NCBI GenBank assembly: GCA_003695135.1
Contig: RFIR01000074.1
Span: forward strand, 1-8,782
Source: Alphaproteobacteria bacterium
Lineage (GTDB): Bacteria; Pseudomonadota; Alphaproteobacteria; Rhodobacterales; Rhodobacteraceae
Reading direction: 5' to 3'
Length of the DNA stretch: 8,782 nt
How positions within the stretch are numbered: position 1 is the stretch's first letter; the number at the start of each line of letters is the position of its first letter. Under the pieces are notes generated by a model. That model was not told where the DNA came from. It worked only from the letters and a program-made list of their open reading frames with translations, and searched no databases. A program made the position numbers and the translations under genes. Shown in pieces: positions 1 to 6,890 of this stretch.

Positions 1-717
1 CTTCAGCGCCAGATGGTTGAGGCAGAAGGCGGGATCGAAACTCGCATCGCCCATGGTGGCGCATTCGGCATCGAGCAGGATCGGCGCACCGGCGCGGAAC
101 AGGATGTTCTTGGGGCTGACATCGCCATGCACCAGCACCTGGCTGCTGTCGTAGAGCATGTCGGCCACCCCGGTCAGCGCCGCGGCAAGCGCGGGATGCC
201 GCCCGGCGGTGAAGGTCAGATAGGGCTCGATGCGCAGGGCGCGGAAATCATCGCGGTTCTCGAAGGGCCGCCGGTCGAAGCCGGGCCGCGCCGAGGCGGC
301 ATGGATGCGGCCCAGCATGTCGCCCACCGCCTGCGCCTCGCCCCGGTCGGGCGCCTCGGCCAGCAGTTCCGACTTCCACAGCCGCACGTCTCTGCCCGCG
401 AGATATTCCATGGCGAAACCGTGCAGCCGCTCGGAGCGGCCGTAGAGTTTCACCCCGCTTCCGGGAAACAGCGCGGATGCCAGTTCCAGCCAGGCGTATT
501 CGGCGGCGTTGCGATGGACCGGCGCGCGCCACTCCTCGGCCACCTTCAGCCGGGGCAGGGCGAACTTGACGCAGATCTCGCGGCCCCTCAGCCGTACCCG
601 CGCGATGTCGGAGGCCACGCCGCCCGAAAGCGCCTCGACCGAGACGACATCCTCCGCCCGGCCCAGCCCGAGCTCGGCGACCAGCTGCCGGCATCTGTCC
701 TCGAGTGCAGACGGCAC
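1..717 (-). CDS. Phosphotransferase of the APH/choline-kinase family, C-terminus cut by the window edge
   Basis: The 239 visible residues carry the kinase-like APH fold signature. VHGDVSPKNILF near residue 200 is the Brenner-type catalytic motif (HxDxxxxN, with catalytic Asp and metal-binding Asn). LLDAECATMGDASFDPA follows, holding the DxE metal-binding acid of the DFG-equivalent position. An early FALPRL stretch with a Lys before it fits the ATP-binding Lys region. The family transfers the ATP gamma-phosphate to small hydroxylated substrates (aminoglycosides, choline, homoserine, fructosamines). The substrate here cannot be named, and resistance should not be assumed. The GTG at 715-717 is chosen because an AGGAAGGGG Shine-Dalgarno lies 6 bp upstream; further GTGs in frame lack one. 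The frame is open to base 1, so the end lies outside the window. It is a soluble cytoplasmic protein with no signal peptide. Confidence 0.85.
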   Translation of the reverse strand, partial: MPSALEDRCRQLVAELGLGRAEDVVSVEALSGGVASDIARVRLRGREICVKFALPRLKVAEEWRAPVHRNAAEYAWLELASALFPGSGVKLYGRSERLHGFAMEYLAGRDVRLWKSELLAEAPDRGEAQAVGDMLGRIHAASARPGFDRRPFENRDDFRALRIEPYLTFTAGRHPALAAALTGVADMLYDSSQVLVHGDVSPKNILFRAGAPILLDAECATMGDASFDPAFCLNHLALK

Positions 718-745
718 GGGAATCCCCTTCCTCGCTCCCCCGCAC

Positions 746-774
746 ATCCACAACGTAGCCGCCGGGCCGTCAAG
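746..774 (-). promoter_or_regulatory. Possible promoter of the phosphotransferase gene
   Basis: On the minus strand a perfect TTGACG -35 hexamer (769-774) is followed after 17 bp by TGGATG, a poor -10. Its position would give a leader of about 20 nt. The -35 is good and the -10 weak, so this is only a candidate. Apart from the hairpin at 839-858, the rest of 718-926 shows no gene. Confidence 0.3.
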
Positions 775-838
775 GTGCGGCCGTGCCCGACCGTCACGAA
801 ACGAGTGCAGGAATCGGGTGCGCGCCTGCCGGGCCCGA

Positions 839-858
839 CCGACCCTGTTCAGGATCGG
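839..858 (-). other. Palindrome/hairpin downstream of tRNA-Gly
   Basis: A 20-bp near-palindrome, CCGATCCTG/CAGGGTCGG read on the minus strand. In minus-strand RNA every pair forms, one of them as a G-U wobble; in plus-strand RNA that pair is a C/A mismatch. This asymmetry fits a processing or termination hairpin about 70 nt beyond the tRNA 3' end. No U-tract follows, so an intrinsic terminator is not established. Confidence 0.3.
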
Positions 859-926
859 GGGCAGGGCGCTTGCGCGGCAGCCGGTTCCGATGCCCGGATC
901 GCGGGCCGGAACTCGGCGGTTCCGGC

Positions 927-1000
927 TGGAGCGGGCAGCGGGAATCGAACCCGCACCAAGAGCTTGGAAGGCTCGTGTGATACCATTTCACCATGCCCGC
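927..1000 (-). tRNA. tRNA-Gly (anticodon UCC), CCA encoded
   Basis: The minus strand folds into a cloverleaf. The acceptor stem is GCGGGCA/TGCCCGC and the D-stem GTGA/TCAC with AATGGTA loop. The anticodon loop is CTTCCAA, giving UCC. The T-arm GCGGG-TTCGATT-CCCGC is perfect. Discriminator T930 is followed by genomic CCA (927-929). The outermost anticodon-stem pair is a C/U mismatch; all other stems are intact. The sequence closely resembles E. coli tRNA-Gly(UCC), which reads GGA and GGG codons. The gene lies between the Crp-like regulator and the phosphotransferase on the same strand and has its own promoter. Confidence 0.97.
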
Positions 1001-1010
1001 GGCGGCAAAG

Positions 1011-1039
1011 TCGTTAGAACATGCGCCGGGGATCGTCAA
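1011..1039 (-). promoter_or_regulatory. Sigma-70-type promoter of tRNA-Gly
   Basis: On the minus strand TTGACG (1034-1039), a 17-bp spacer and TAACGA (1011-1016) form a near-consensus housekeeping promoter. The -10 ends 10 bp before the mature tRNA 5' end, so transcription would begin within a few bases of the tRNA. It sits just past the stop codon of the Crp-like gene, making the tRNA an independent unit. Confidence 0.8.
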
Positions 1040-1062
1040 GAAAGGCGAAGCCGATACCGGTC

Positions 1063-1737
1063 TCAGCTGAACTGCCTCTCCAGATTGTCCAGCGAGGGGA
1101 TGACGAGGCTGCGGCCGTTCTTCTCGATCAGCCCGGCACCGGCCAGCCGGCTCATCTCGCGGCTTACCGCCTCGCGATGGCTGCCGATGAGGCTGGCCAG
1201 CGCGTAATGGGTCGGCATGTCGGCGATCTCGACCCGATCCGACTCGCCGGCGCAGGCCCGTGCCCGCCGCATCAGCTCGCGCATCAGCCGGTCGCGCACC
1301 AGAAGGGTCTGGATCTCGAAGATCCGCTGCGTCATCGCCCGGATCTGGGCGGCGAGATGCAGGCTGATGGCGCGGCCGAACTCGGCGCAACCGGCCAGCA
1401 GCGCCTCGAAGGCGGGCGCATCGAGCATGCCGGCCAGCACCGGCGATTGCGCGGTCACGAAGGCCGAGCGCGGCTCGCCATCGAGCGCGGACAGTTCGCC
1501 GAAGATGTCGCCCGGCGCCAGGTCGCGATAGGTGACCTGCTTGCCGTCGGCCGAATACAGCACCGCCTGCGCCTGCCCCTCCAGCATCAGGTAGAAGGCG
1601 CGGCTGTCATCCTCGACCGCGATGATCTCGGCGCCTCGCGCAAAGCGCAGCGGATGCAGGGTTTTCGCGACCCGCGCCTTGACCTCTTCCGGCAGGCCGG
1701 CCAGCGGTCCGCCTTGCGGCAGAACGATCCCTGTCAT
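1063..1737 (-). CDS. Crp/Fnr-family regulator with cAMP-type binding cassette
   Basis: The 224-aa length is typical for the family. Residues about 12-115 form the cyclic-nucleotide-binding barrel. Its phosphate-binding cassette FGELSALDGEPRSA (79-92) keeps Glu81, Arg90 and Ser91, the equivalents of E. coli CRP Glu72, Arg82 and Ser83, so cAMP binding is plausible. A dimerisation helix follows (about 118-150). The helix-turn-helix ASLIGSHREAVSREM (181-195) places Arg188, Glu189 and Arg193 where CRP has Arg180, Glu181 and Arg185, which read the GTG of each half-site. There is no N-terminal cysteine cluster, so it is not an FNR-type iron-sulfur sensor. The ATG at 1735-1737 has an AAAGGGGG Shine-Dalgarno. 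It could instead bind another ligand; its targets are inferred only from nearby palindromes. Confidence 0.88.
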   Translation of the reverse strand: MTGIVLPQGGPLAGLPEEVKARVAKTLHPLRFARGAEIIAVEDDSRAFYLMLEGQAQAVLYSADGKQVTYRDLAPGDIFGELSALDGEPRSAFVTAQSPVLAGMLDAPAFEALLAGCAEFGRAISLHLAAQIRAMTQRIFEIQTLLVRDRLMRELMRRARACAGESDRVEIADMPTHYALASLIGSHREAVSREMSRLAGAGLIEKNGRSLVIPSLDNLERQFS

Positions 1738-1789
1738 CCCGCACCCCCTTTCTCCCCGTCACGACCGCGGCGTCGAGCCGCCTGCCGCA

Positions 1790-1819
1790 AGCCTAGACCG
1801 GCCCGGTGCGACGGGGCAA
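1790..1819 (-). promoter_or_regulatory. Candidate promoter of the Crp/Fnr-family gene
   Basis: On the minus strand TTGCCC (1814-1819), an 18-bp spacer and TAGGCT (1790-1795) form a plausible promoter giving a leader of roughly 45 nt. The 16-bp palindrome at 1868-1883 would be centred near -92, a position from which CRP-type activators can act. Both hexamers are imperfect. Confidence 0.35.
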
Positions 1820-1867
1820 CCGCCGGGCGGGCGGGGCCGGCTCCGTTTTGCCCGTCTCTGCACGAAT

Positions 1868-1883
1868 TGTGGCAAATGCCACA
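1868..1883. promoter_or_regulatory. Perfect 16-bp palindrome, candidate Crp-family operator (box 1)
   Basis: TGTGGCAAATGCCACA is a perfect inverted repeat. Its TGTGG-N6-CCACA layout matches the half-site spacing of CRP sites (TGTGA-N6-TCACA) and keeps the G bases read by Arg180/Arg185 of CRP. It lies 131 bp upstream of the Crp-like start codon and 241 bp upstream of the peroxidase start, so it could serve either direction or autoregulation. A related copy lies at 8375-8390. Binding by the adjacent regulator is inferred. Confidence 0.55.
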
Positions 1884-1933
1884 TCCACGCCCACCCGAAT
1901 CATGCCAGTCAAGGCGCCGGCCCGGACCGTCCC

Positions 1934-1963
1934 TGCAATTGGTTCCGGGCGAAAAAAGATAAT
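1934..1963 (+). promoter_or_regulatory. Weak candidate promoter for the peroxidase unit
   Basis: GATAAT (1958-1963) sits in a locally AT-rich patch with TGCAAT 18 bp upstream as a poor -35. It would give a leader of about 155 nt containing the two inverted repeats at 2011-2029 and 2074-2093. No better plus-strand promoter is visible between 1738 and 2124, a stretch that otherwise holds no convincing gene. Confidence 0.25.
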
Positions 1964-2010
1964 GAAACAGGCTTGATCCGAGCCGGAACTTCGACGACAC
2001 TCGCCTCATT

Positions 2011-2033
2011 ACCAGTTGCGTTGCCTGGTTTTT
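2011..2033 (+). other. Short stem followed by T-run in the peroxidase leader
   Basis: ACCAG (2011-2015) and CTGGT (2025-2029) form a 5-bp stem with a 9-nt loop, running directly into five T residues. The shape resembles a weak terminator or attenuator ahead of the peroxidase gene, but the stem is short. It could equally be an operator half-site pair. Confidence 0.25.
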
Positions 2034-2073
2034 ACCGCCCTCTACCGGCGAGGATTTGGCGAAAAGGATCGGG

Positions 2074-2093
2074 TCGCGGCGAAGACGCCGCGA
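2074..2093 (+). other. Perfect 8-bp hairpin in the peroxidase 5' leader
   Basis: TCGCGGCG, an AAGA tetraloop and CGCCGCGA form a perfect GC-rich stem ending 31 bp before the peroxidase ATG and just upstream of its Shine-Dalgarno. There is no T-run after it, so it is not an intrinsic terminator. It could stabilise the mRNA, act in attenuation with the weaker stem at 2011-2029, or be an operator. Confidence 0.4.
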
Positions 2094-2124
2094 TTGCCGG
2101 CCAAAGGATTTGGGGAGGGAGACC

Positions 2125-3822
2125 ATGGTCGCGCTGCACGGGGGAGGGATCAGATTCGTCGCGACAGAGTCGATTGAGGAAATCCGGGACCGTGGCGACC
2201 GGGAGGACGGCGGCACCTTAGCCTTCACCGCGGAGGGTGACAGCGACGCCACCATCACACTGACATTCGACGGGGGAGCAAGCGAGGACAGAAAAGCGTA
2301 TCTGCCGACAAAGGCGGAACCCAACGAGAACGCGAAAGCCCTGGTCGATCGTGCCTTTGATCTGATACGGGAAAGCGGAGCAGGTGCAACGCCAGTCCCG
2401 AGACCGTATTCAAAGATTTTCAGCGCGATGCAGAAAAAGAAGAAATCGAAAGAGGAAAAAGAAGAGTATGCAAACAGTATGATTGCTCTGGGTGAGGCAA
2501 TGTCCAAACTGCCTCAGACACAGCTGTTTTCAGGAACGCCGGCAGCCTACACCTATTTCGGACAATTCCTTGCCCACGACATGACGCACATGGGTTTCGA
2601 TGGAAACCTCAGCAACCCGGAAAACTATCGCTCCCACGCCCTCGATCTCGACAGCATCTTCGGAAAGCTGCCCAAGGACATAGAGCCGCATGATGACCTG
2701 CGCTGTATTGGCGAGGTTTGTCTGGGTCGGACAAGTGCAATGCGATACGAGGATTTGCCTCGCGGAACCGCCACCGAGCCGGACATACCTTTCGGGCAGG
2801 GCCAGCCCTACCTTCCCGATCAGAGAAACGACAACAATCTGGCCGTTGCCCAGATGACGGTGGCGATCATCAAGTTCTACCACATCGTTCACAAGGTACT
2901 TCGCGTCAGCGATGTGGAGGAGGCCAAACGCATCACGACCGAACATTTCCAGTCGATCATCCTGCATGACTATCTCAGGCGGATCATCGACCCGGATGTC
3001 TATGACGATGTGATTAACAATGGGCGAAAGATCATCGTTCTCGGCAAGCATGGCTTTGCAAAGTTCTTTCAGATCCCCATCGAGTTTGCCGGCGCCTGCT
3101 TTCGCTTCGGGCACAGCCTGCTGCGAAGCGAATATCACTGGAACGACAAAGTCAAACCGGGAACAAGCACACCATACAATTTTCGTAGATTTACCGCGCT
3201 TGGAGGCGAACTCGACAGGGGGAGGTTGCCCGACGACTGGGTGGTCGACTGGGAAAGGCTTTTCGTCGGCAGTCTCGAGGCGCCGGAACGGCATCTGGGA
3301 ACACGCATCGACCCGGTCCTGGCCCGCGACATGATGAGACTGGATAGGCAATGGATCGAAAACGAACCGCCTAAACTTCCTGGGATATTTGTCAATCTGG
3401 CGACGCTGACCCTGTTACGGGGCGCCCATCTCGACCTGCCGACGGGCCAGGAATTGCAGGAATTGATCGAGAGGAAGGCCAGGGCGGCAAAGGGCAGGAC
3501 CCTTGCCATCGAAAACGCGGCGCAGCACGATCCCGTTCTGAGTGAACTCGACCCCAAGCACAAGGACAGCATCACGCGCGACACGCCGCTTTGGTATTTC
3601 ATCCTGAAGGAGGCCGAGGTCCTTGGCTGCGGCAGGACCCTTGGTCCTGTCGGCAGCCGCGTGGTGATGGAAACCGCTCACGCGGCGCTGGAAGCCTGGC
3701 CCGGCAGCAAGCTCGACGGCGGTTTCGCGCCTCATGAAAGGCTGACGACCTCCGAGACGGGCGTCTTCAAGCTCAACGACCTGTTTGCAAATGTGAAACG
3801 CCTGCAGGATCAACTCAACTGA
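2125..3822 (+). CDS. Animal-type haem peroxidase (myeloperoxidase/cyclooxygenase superfamily)
   Basis: The 565-aa protein has the bacterial An_peroxidase pattern throughout. YFGQFLAHDMTH (about 144-155) holds distal His151 and calcium-binding Asp152. LDLDSIFG (about 173-180) is the calcium loop. DQRNDNNLAVAQ (232-243) holds catalytic Arg234. FRFGHSLL (326-333) holds proximal His330. TPLWYFILKEAEVL and LGPVGSRVV (from about 487) are typical C-terminal motifs. The family uses H2O2 to oxidise halides, thiocyanate, phenols or lipids; the substrate here is unknown. Both haem-esterifying carboxylates of myeloperoxidase (Asp94, Glu242) are replaced, by Ala150 and Asn237. There is no signal peptide or membrane segment; residues 102-115 are Lys/Glu-rich. 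The ATG at 2125 follows a GGGGAGGGAGA Shine-Dalgarno; an in-frame ATG at 2056 lacks one. GC content is lower than in the flanks, suggesting transfer. The next gene starts 19 bp on. Confidence 0.9.
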   Translation: MVALHGGGIRFVATESIEEIRDRGDREDGGTLAFTAEGDSDATITLTFDGGASEDRKAYLPTKAEPNENAKALVDRAFDLIRESGAGATPVPRPYSKIFSAMQKKKKSKEEKEEYANSMIALGEAMSKLPQTQLFSGTPAAYTYFGQFLAHDMTHMGFDGNLSNPENYRSHALDLDSIFGKLPKDIEPHDDLRCIGEVCLGRTSAMRYEDLPRGTATEPDIPFGQGQPYLPDQRNDNNLAVAQMTVAIIKFYHIVHKVLRVSDVEEAKRITTEHFQSIILHDYLRRIIDPDVYDDVINNGRKIIVLGKHGFAKFFQIPIEFAGACFRFGHSLLRSEYHWNDKVKPGTSTPYNFRRFTALGGELDRGRLPDDWVVDWERLFVGSLEAPERHLGTRIDPVLARDMMRLDRQWIENEPPKLPGIFVNLATLTLLRGAHLDLPTGQELQELIERKARAAKGRTLAIENAAQHDPVLSELDPKHKDSITRDTPLWYFILKEAEVLGCGRTLGPVGSRVVMETAHAALEAWPGSKLDGGFAPHERLTTSETGVFKLNDLFANVKRLQDQLN

Positions 3823-3841
3823 ACCGGAAAGAGAGAAAGTC

Positions 3842-4333
3842 ATGGGTGGCATAGTCGTCGAGAAAAACGGGAACGAGAAGGACGGAATGGTCGATTTCGG
3901 TCGAGCGGTTAGGGGCATCGTGGGGGGCTCAACGAATCCCAGTAAAATGGCCGCAAATTTGGCTGAAATAATAAATAGGTTCGTGAGTCATGAAAACTAC
4001 ATTGTTAAGTACAAGTTCTGGATCGGGAGCGAGACACAGAGCTCTATCATTACTCACGTAAAAACTAACGGCTCAACTGTTGAGTGCAGTATGAATCCCA
4101 ATGGCACAATAAAAGCCGAATATCTAGTTTTACACTGCAGTCTCGACATGAAGAGAGAGAATAGCGGAAAAAAACATCACATGAGTGTGGTGTTTCCGAA
4201 CGACACCGATAAGCCTAGGCTAAGCTACCTCAACGATATCGCTCAGGACGTGCACGATGTCGTTCAGTCGACAGGCAAGCAAGATGGCGCCCATTACCTG
4301 ACCGTCTTCAAGTTCCTCTCCCGCTGCTTCTGA
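3842..4333 (+). CDS. Unrecognised 163-aa protein, probable partner of the peroxidase
   Basis: It begins 19 bp after the peroxidase stop, behind a GAAAGAGAGAAAG Shine-Dalgarno, so the two genes are probably co-transcribed. I do not recognise the family. Visible layout: an amphipathic N-terminal helix (about 17-50), a series of likely beta-strands (52-61, 67-74, 78-83, 92-105, 113-119) separated by polar turns, a helix (126-143) and a hydrophobic C-terminal strand YLTVFKFLSRCF. Three cysteines (82, 99, 162) are present. There is no signal peptide or transmembrane segment. The middle (about 3950-4220) is markedly AT-rich and uses codons such as ATA, TTA and AGG that are rare in the neighbours. 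It ends 30 bp before the convergent cyclase. It could be a chaperone, substrate carrier or immunity-like partner; none of these is shown by the sequence. Confidence 0.75.
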   Translation: MGGIVVEKNGNEKDGMVDFGRAVRGIVGGSTNPSKMAANLAEIINRFVSHENYIVKYKFWIGSETQSSIITHVKTNGSTVECSMNPNGTIKAEYLVLHCSLDMKRENSGKKHHMSVVFPNDTDKPRLSYLNDIAQDVHDVVQSTGKQDGAHYLTVFKFLSRCF

Positions 4334-4363
4334 CCGCAGCGGCCGCGGCCGGGCGGGCGCCGT

Positions 4364-6877
4364 TCACGCCAGCCCGGCCAGCGCCTCGGCCAGCATCGCC
4401 CGGTCCTCCTCGCGGCGGATCGGGTAGGCGGAGGTGAACCAGTCGCGCACCGCGGCAGGACTCGCGGGACCCTCGCCGGCCCAGACCGGCGCGACATTGG
4501 CCACCAGCCGGGAAAAGGCCGCGCGCGCCTCGCCGACATGGCCCATGCGCGCGAGGGTCGCGGCCATCCAGCCGGGATTGTCGATGATCGCATCCCCGGC
4601 CACCCCGGCCGCGCGCAGCGCCGCCTCCAGCCGTCCGGCGAAGAAATGCACCGAGGCGATATAGGCCCATTGCCAGCCCGGCAGGCTGACCGAGATCGCC
4701 AGCATGCGGTCGACGAGGCTGGAGGCGCGCTCGCTCTCGCCGAACCAGGCAAAGCCCATGGCACAGGAACACAGCGTCAGCGGGCTGGCCGGGTTCAGCG
4801 TCGCGGCAAGGTCGAGATGGATCGCCGCCCGGTCGAAGGCGCCGTTCAGCGCCGCCGCCCAGGCCACCTGGCGGTGGTTGCGCGCATCGGTGGGGTCGAT
4901 CTCCACCGCACGCGCGGCCAGCCCCTCGGCCTCGCGCGTGGTCTCGGCATCGCGCGGCCGGCCCGGGGTGACGATGTGCTGGACGTTGGAGATGCCGGCG
5001 AGGCTGGCATAGGCGGGGGCGAAGCCCGGGTCGCGGGCGATGATCCCGCGGAAGATCCCGCGCGCGGTCTCGGCCGCCTCCGGCGTCCAGCGCAGGAAGG
5101 TGCTGTGGCCCTGCAGCCACTGGTCGTGCAGCGTCGCATCGCCCGCCCCGGCATGGACCAGCCGCGTCAGCCGGTCGGCCGAGACATAGACTTCGATCGC
5201 AGCGGCGATCTTGCCGATGATCTGGCGCTGGTTCTCCGACCAGTCCGCCGCGTCGAGCGAGAGCGCCTCGTGCCAGATCACCCGCGCCTCCGTCCCGGCG
5301 CGCAGCGACAGTACCAACTGTCCGCGCGGGTTCAGCCGCCCGGCGATGCGGTAATCGGCCCGGTCCGGCGTCTCGGCTTCTCCCTCCGCAGCCGATGCCC
5401 GGGTTTCCAGCACGTACCAGTCGCGGAACCGGGCGAGATTGGACAGGAGGTCGTCGCGGAAGGCCATGACCCGGCCGTCGGCGTCGGCGAAATCCTCCAC
5501 CGCGAGCCGCAACAGCCGGCGCGGGGGACGCGGGCCGGAGGTGCCGCCGCCGCCGGTGCCCTCGGCGGCGCGAACCGGCCGGTGCGCCGCGGCGATGGCG
5601 CTCTTCAGCGCATCGCCCGGGACGGTCGCGAAGCGCTCGGCGAGATAGCGCTCGATGCGGGCATATTCCTCGCGGGCCTTGTCGCGCCGGCCATGGGCGA
5701 TGCAGTGGCGGATGCGCGCCGCCGAGGCCGGCTCGTGCCCCGGCTCAAGCAGCAGCAGCGCCGAGGCGGCGTCGGCCACCGCCTCGCGCGCCGGATCGTG
5801 GGCCTCGATCAGCATCTCGAGCGCGCGGGTCATCCGCTCGCGCCAGCTGTCGCGCTGGACCTCCAGCCAGGATGCGAAGACGGGGCCGAGCGCCTCGAAC
5901 CCCTCCAGAATGCGCGCCGGCCAGTCGGGTTCGTGGATCAGCCGGTGCGGAATCCGCCCGCGCCGCACCTCCTGCTCCATGAACTCCAGATCGGAATCGA
6001 AGCGCAGGGTGTCGAGGCCGGCCCAGTCGCGGTCGAACTGCAGCAGATCGGGATGCAGCTCGGCCATCGCCGGCCGGTATCGGCGCAGCATCGCCAACAG
6101 CGCCCGGCGCGCGGCAAGCGGGTCGCGATCGGGCCAGAGCAGCGAACACAGACGCTCGTTGCGCTCGCGCGCGCCCTGGCAGAGCGCCAGATAGCCGATC
6201 AGCCCGCGCATGTGCAGGCTGGCGGGCAGGGGCAGGGCGGTGCCGTTGCGCTGCAGGCCCAGCCTGCCGGCGGCGTTGAGACGCAATGTACGGCCCGCAT
6301 CGGGATCGGTCTCGCCGCCGATGTCGCGAATGCGATAGAGCGGCACTCGCTCCAGCACGTTCTTCAGCACCGGCGCACCCAGCGCCTCGATCGTCGTCGT
6401 GGGCGAGGGCGGCAGCTGCGCGTGGACGGTACCGGAAATCGTGCAGGTCCCCGGCGCGGCCTCCGCCTCCAGCCGCGCCGCGACATTCACCGCATGGCCG
6501 TAGATGTCGCCCGCCCGTTCCTGGATGCTGCCCGCGTGAATGCCGACGCGGAACCGGGCGGGATCGCGCACGCCGATCTGCAGCCTTGCCACCCGGCGAT
6601 GCATCTCCAGCCCGTACGACACCGCATCACCCGCGCTGCGAAAGGTCAGCACCACACCGTCGCCGGTGGTCTTGATCAGCCGCCCACGAAAATGCCCGCA
6701 GATCCGCCGGGTCATCTCGAATACCCGGTCCATGAAATCCAGCGTGCCCTGTTCGTCCAGATTGACCCGGCGGGTATAGCCGGCCATATCGGCAAACAGG
6801 ATGCAGGCCGCGAACGCGCCGGAACCGCCGGGATCCCTCCCGGCCTCGTCGCGTCTTCGCCGCATTCTGGTCGCCAT
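4364..6877 (-). CDS. Class III adenylate cyclase fused to SARP/BTAD-like, TolB-like and TPR regions
   Basis: This 837-aa protein begins with a class III cyclase domain (about 22-185) that appears catalytically complete. The metal aspartates are Asp30 (LFADMAGYT) and Asp73 (TTGDG). Lys69 and Asp124 (GDIYG) are the adenine-specifying pair. Asn131 and Arg135 (VNVAAR) are the transition-state residues. It should therefore make cAMP from ATP. Residues about 195-430 resemble the winged-helix plus BTAD helical repeats of SARP regulators (LIGYLALCQG, LLWPDRDPLAARRAL, ILEGFEALGPVFASWLEVQRD). Residues about 452-570 resemble the TolB-like domain often found before TPRs in such sensors, and 580-800 contain TPR-like repeats. 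No membrane segment is seen. The ATG at 6875-6877 has a GGAG 7 bp upstream. DNA binding by the degenerate winged helix is uncertain. The last codons face the orphan gene across 30 bp. Confidence 0.9.
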   Translation of the reverse strand: MATRMRRRRDEAGRDPGGSGAFAACILFADMAGYTRRVNLDEQGTLDFMDRVFEMTRRICGHFRGRLIKTTGDGVVLTFRSAGDAVSYGLEMHRRVARLQIGVRDPARFRVGIHAGSIQERAGDIYGHAVNVAARLEAEAAPGTCTISGTVHAQLPPSPTTTIEALGAPVLKNVLERVPLYRIRDIGGETDPDAGRTLRLNAAGRLGLQRNGTALPLPASLHMRGLIGYLALCQGARERNERLCSLLWPDRDPLAARRALLAMLRRYRPAMAELHPDLLQFDRDWAGLDTLRFDSDLEFMEQEVRRGRIPHRLIHEPDWPARILEGFEALGPVFASWLEVQRDSWRERMTRALEMLIEAHDPAREAVADAASALLLLEPGHEPASAARIRHCIAHGRRDKAREEYARIERYLAERFATVPGDALKSAIAAAHRPVRAAEGTGGGGTSGPRPPRRLLRLAVEDFADADGRVMAFRDDLLSNLARFRDWYVLETRASAAEGEAETPDRADYRIAGRLNPRGQLVLSLRAGTEARVIWHEALSLDAADWSENQRQIIGKIAAAIEVYVSADRLTRLVHAGAGDATLHDQWLQGHSTFLRWTPEAAETARGIFRGIIARDPGFAPAYASLAGISNVQHIVTPGRPRDAETTREAEGLAARAVEIDPTDARNHRQVAWAAALNGAFDRAAIHLDLAATLNPASPLTLCSCAMGFAWFGESERASSLVDRMLAISVSLPGWQWAYIASVHFFAGRLEAALRAAGVAGDAIIDNPGWMAATLARMGHVGEARAAFSRLVANVAPVWAGEGPASPAAVRDWFTSAYPIRREEDRAMLAEALAGLA

Positions 6878-6879
6878 CC

Positions 6880-6890
6880 GTGGACTCCAC
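6880..6890. promoter_or_regulatory. 11-bp palindrome in the 27-bp divergent gap between cyclase and YcaO genes
   Basis: GTGGACTCCAC is a perfect inverted repeat about one central base pair. It fills much of the only space (6878-6904) between two divergent start codons and includes the cyclase Shine-Dalgarno on the minus strand. No promoter fits in 27 bp, so each gene's promoter must lie inside the other gene's coding region, or they are expressed from further away. The half-sites resemble those of boxes 1 and 2 but with N3 rather than N6 spacing. Confidence 0.35.

Noticed and set aside
927..1000. tRNA-Gly as integration site for the peroxidase segment
   Set aside because: The 3' end of the tRNA faces left, away from the peroxidase segment, and no duplicated tRNA 3' fragment was found on the far side.
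13..1017. 334-aa plus-strand open frame
   Set aside because: It runs antisense to the phosphotransferase and through the tRNA-Gly; its sequence is low-complexity Pro/Gly/Arg/Ala typical of a GC-rich shadow frame.
1021..1962. 313-aa plus-strand open frame
   Set aside because: Antisense to the Crp/Fnr gene, whose domains and ribosome binding site are clear; no family signature in this frame.
4340..4351. 12-bp palindrome CGGCCGCGGCCG between the orphan and cyclase genes as terminator
   Set aside because: It leaves no workable loop and no T-run; such palindromes are expected by chance in DNA this GC-rich.
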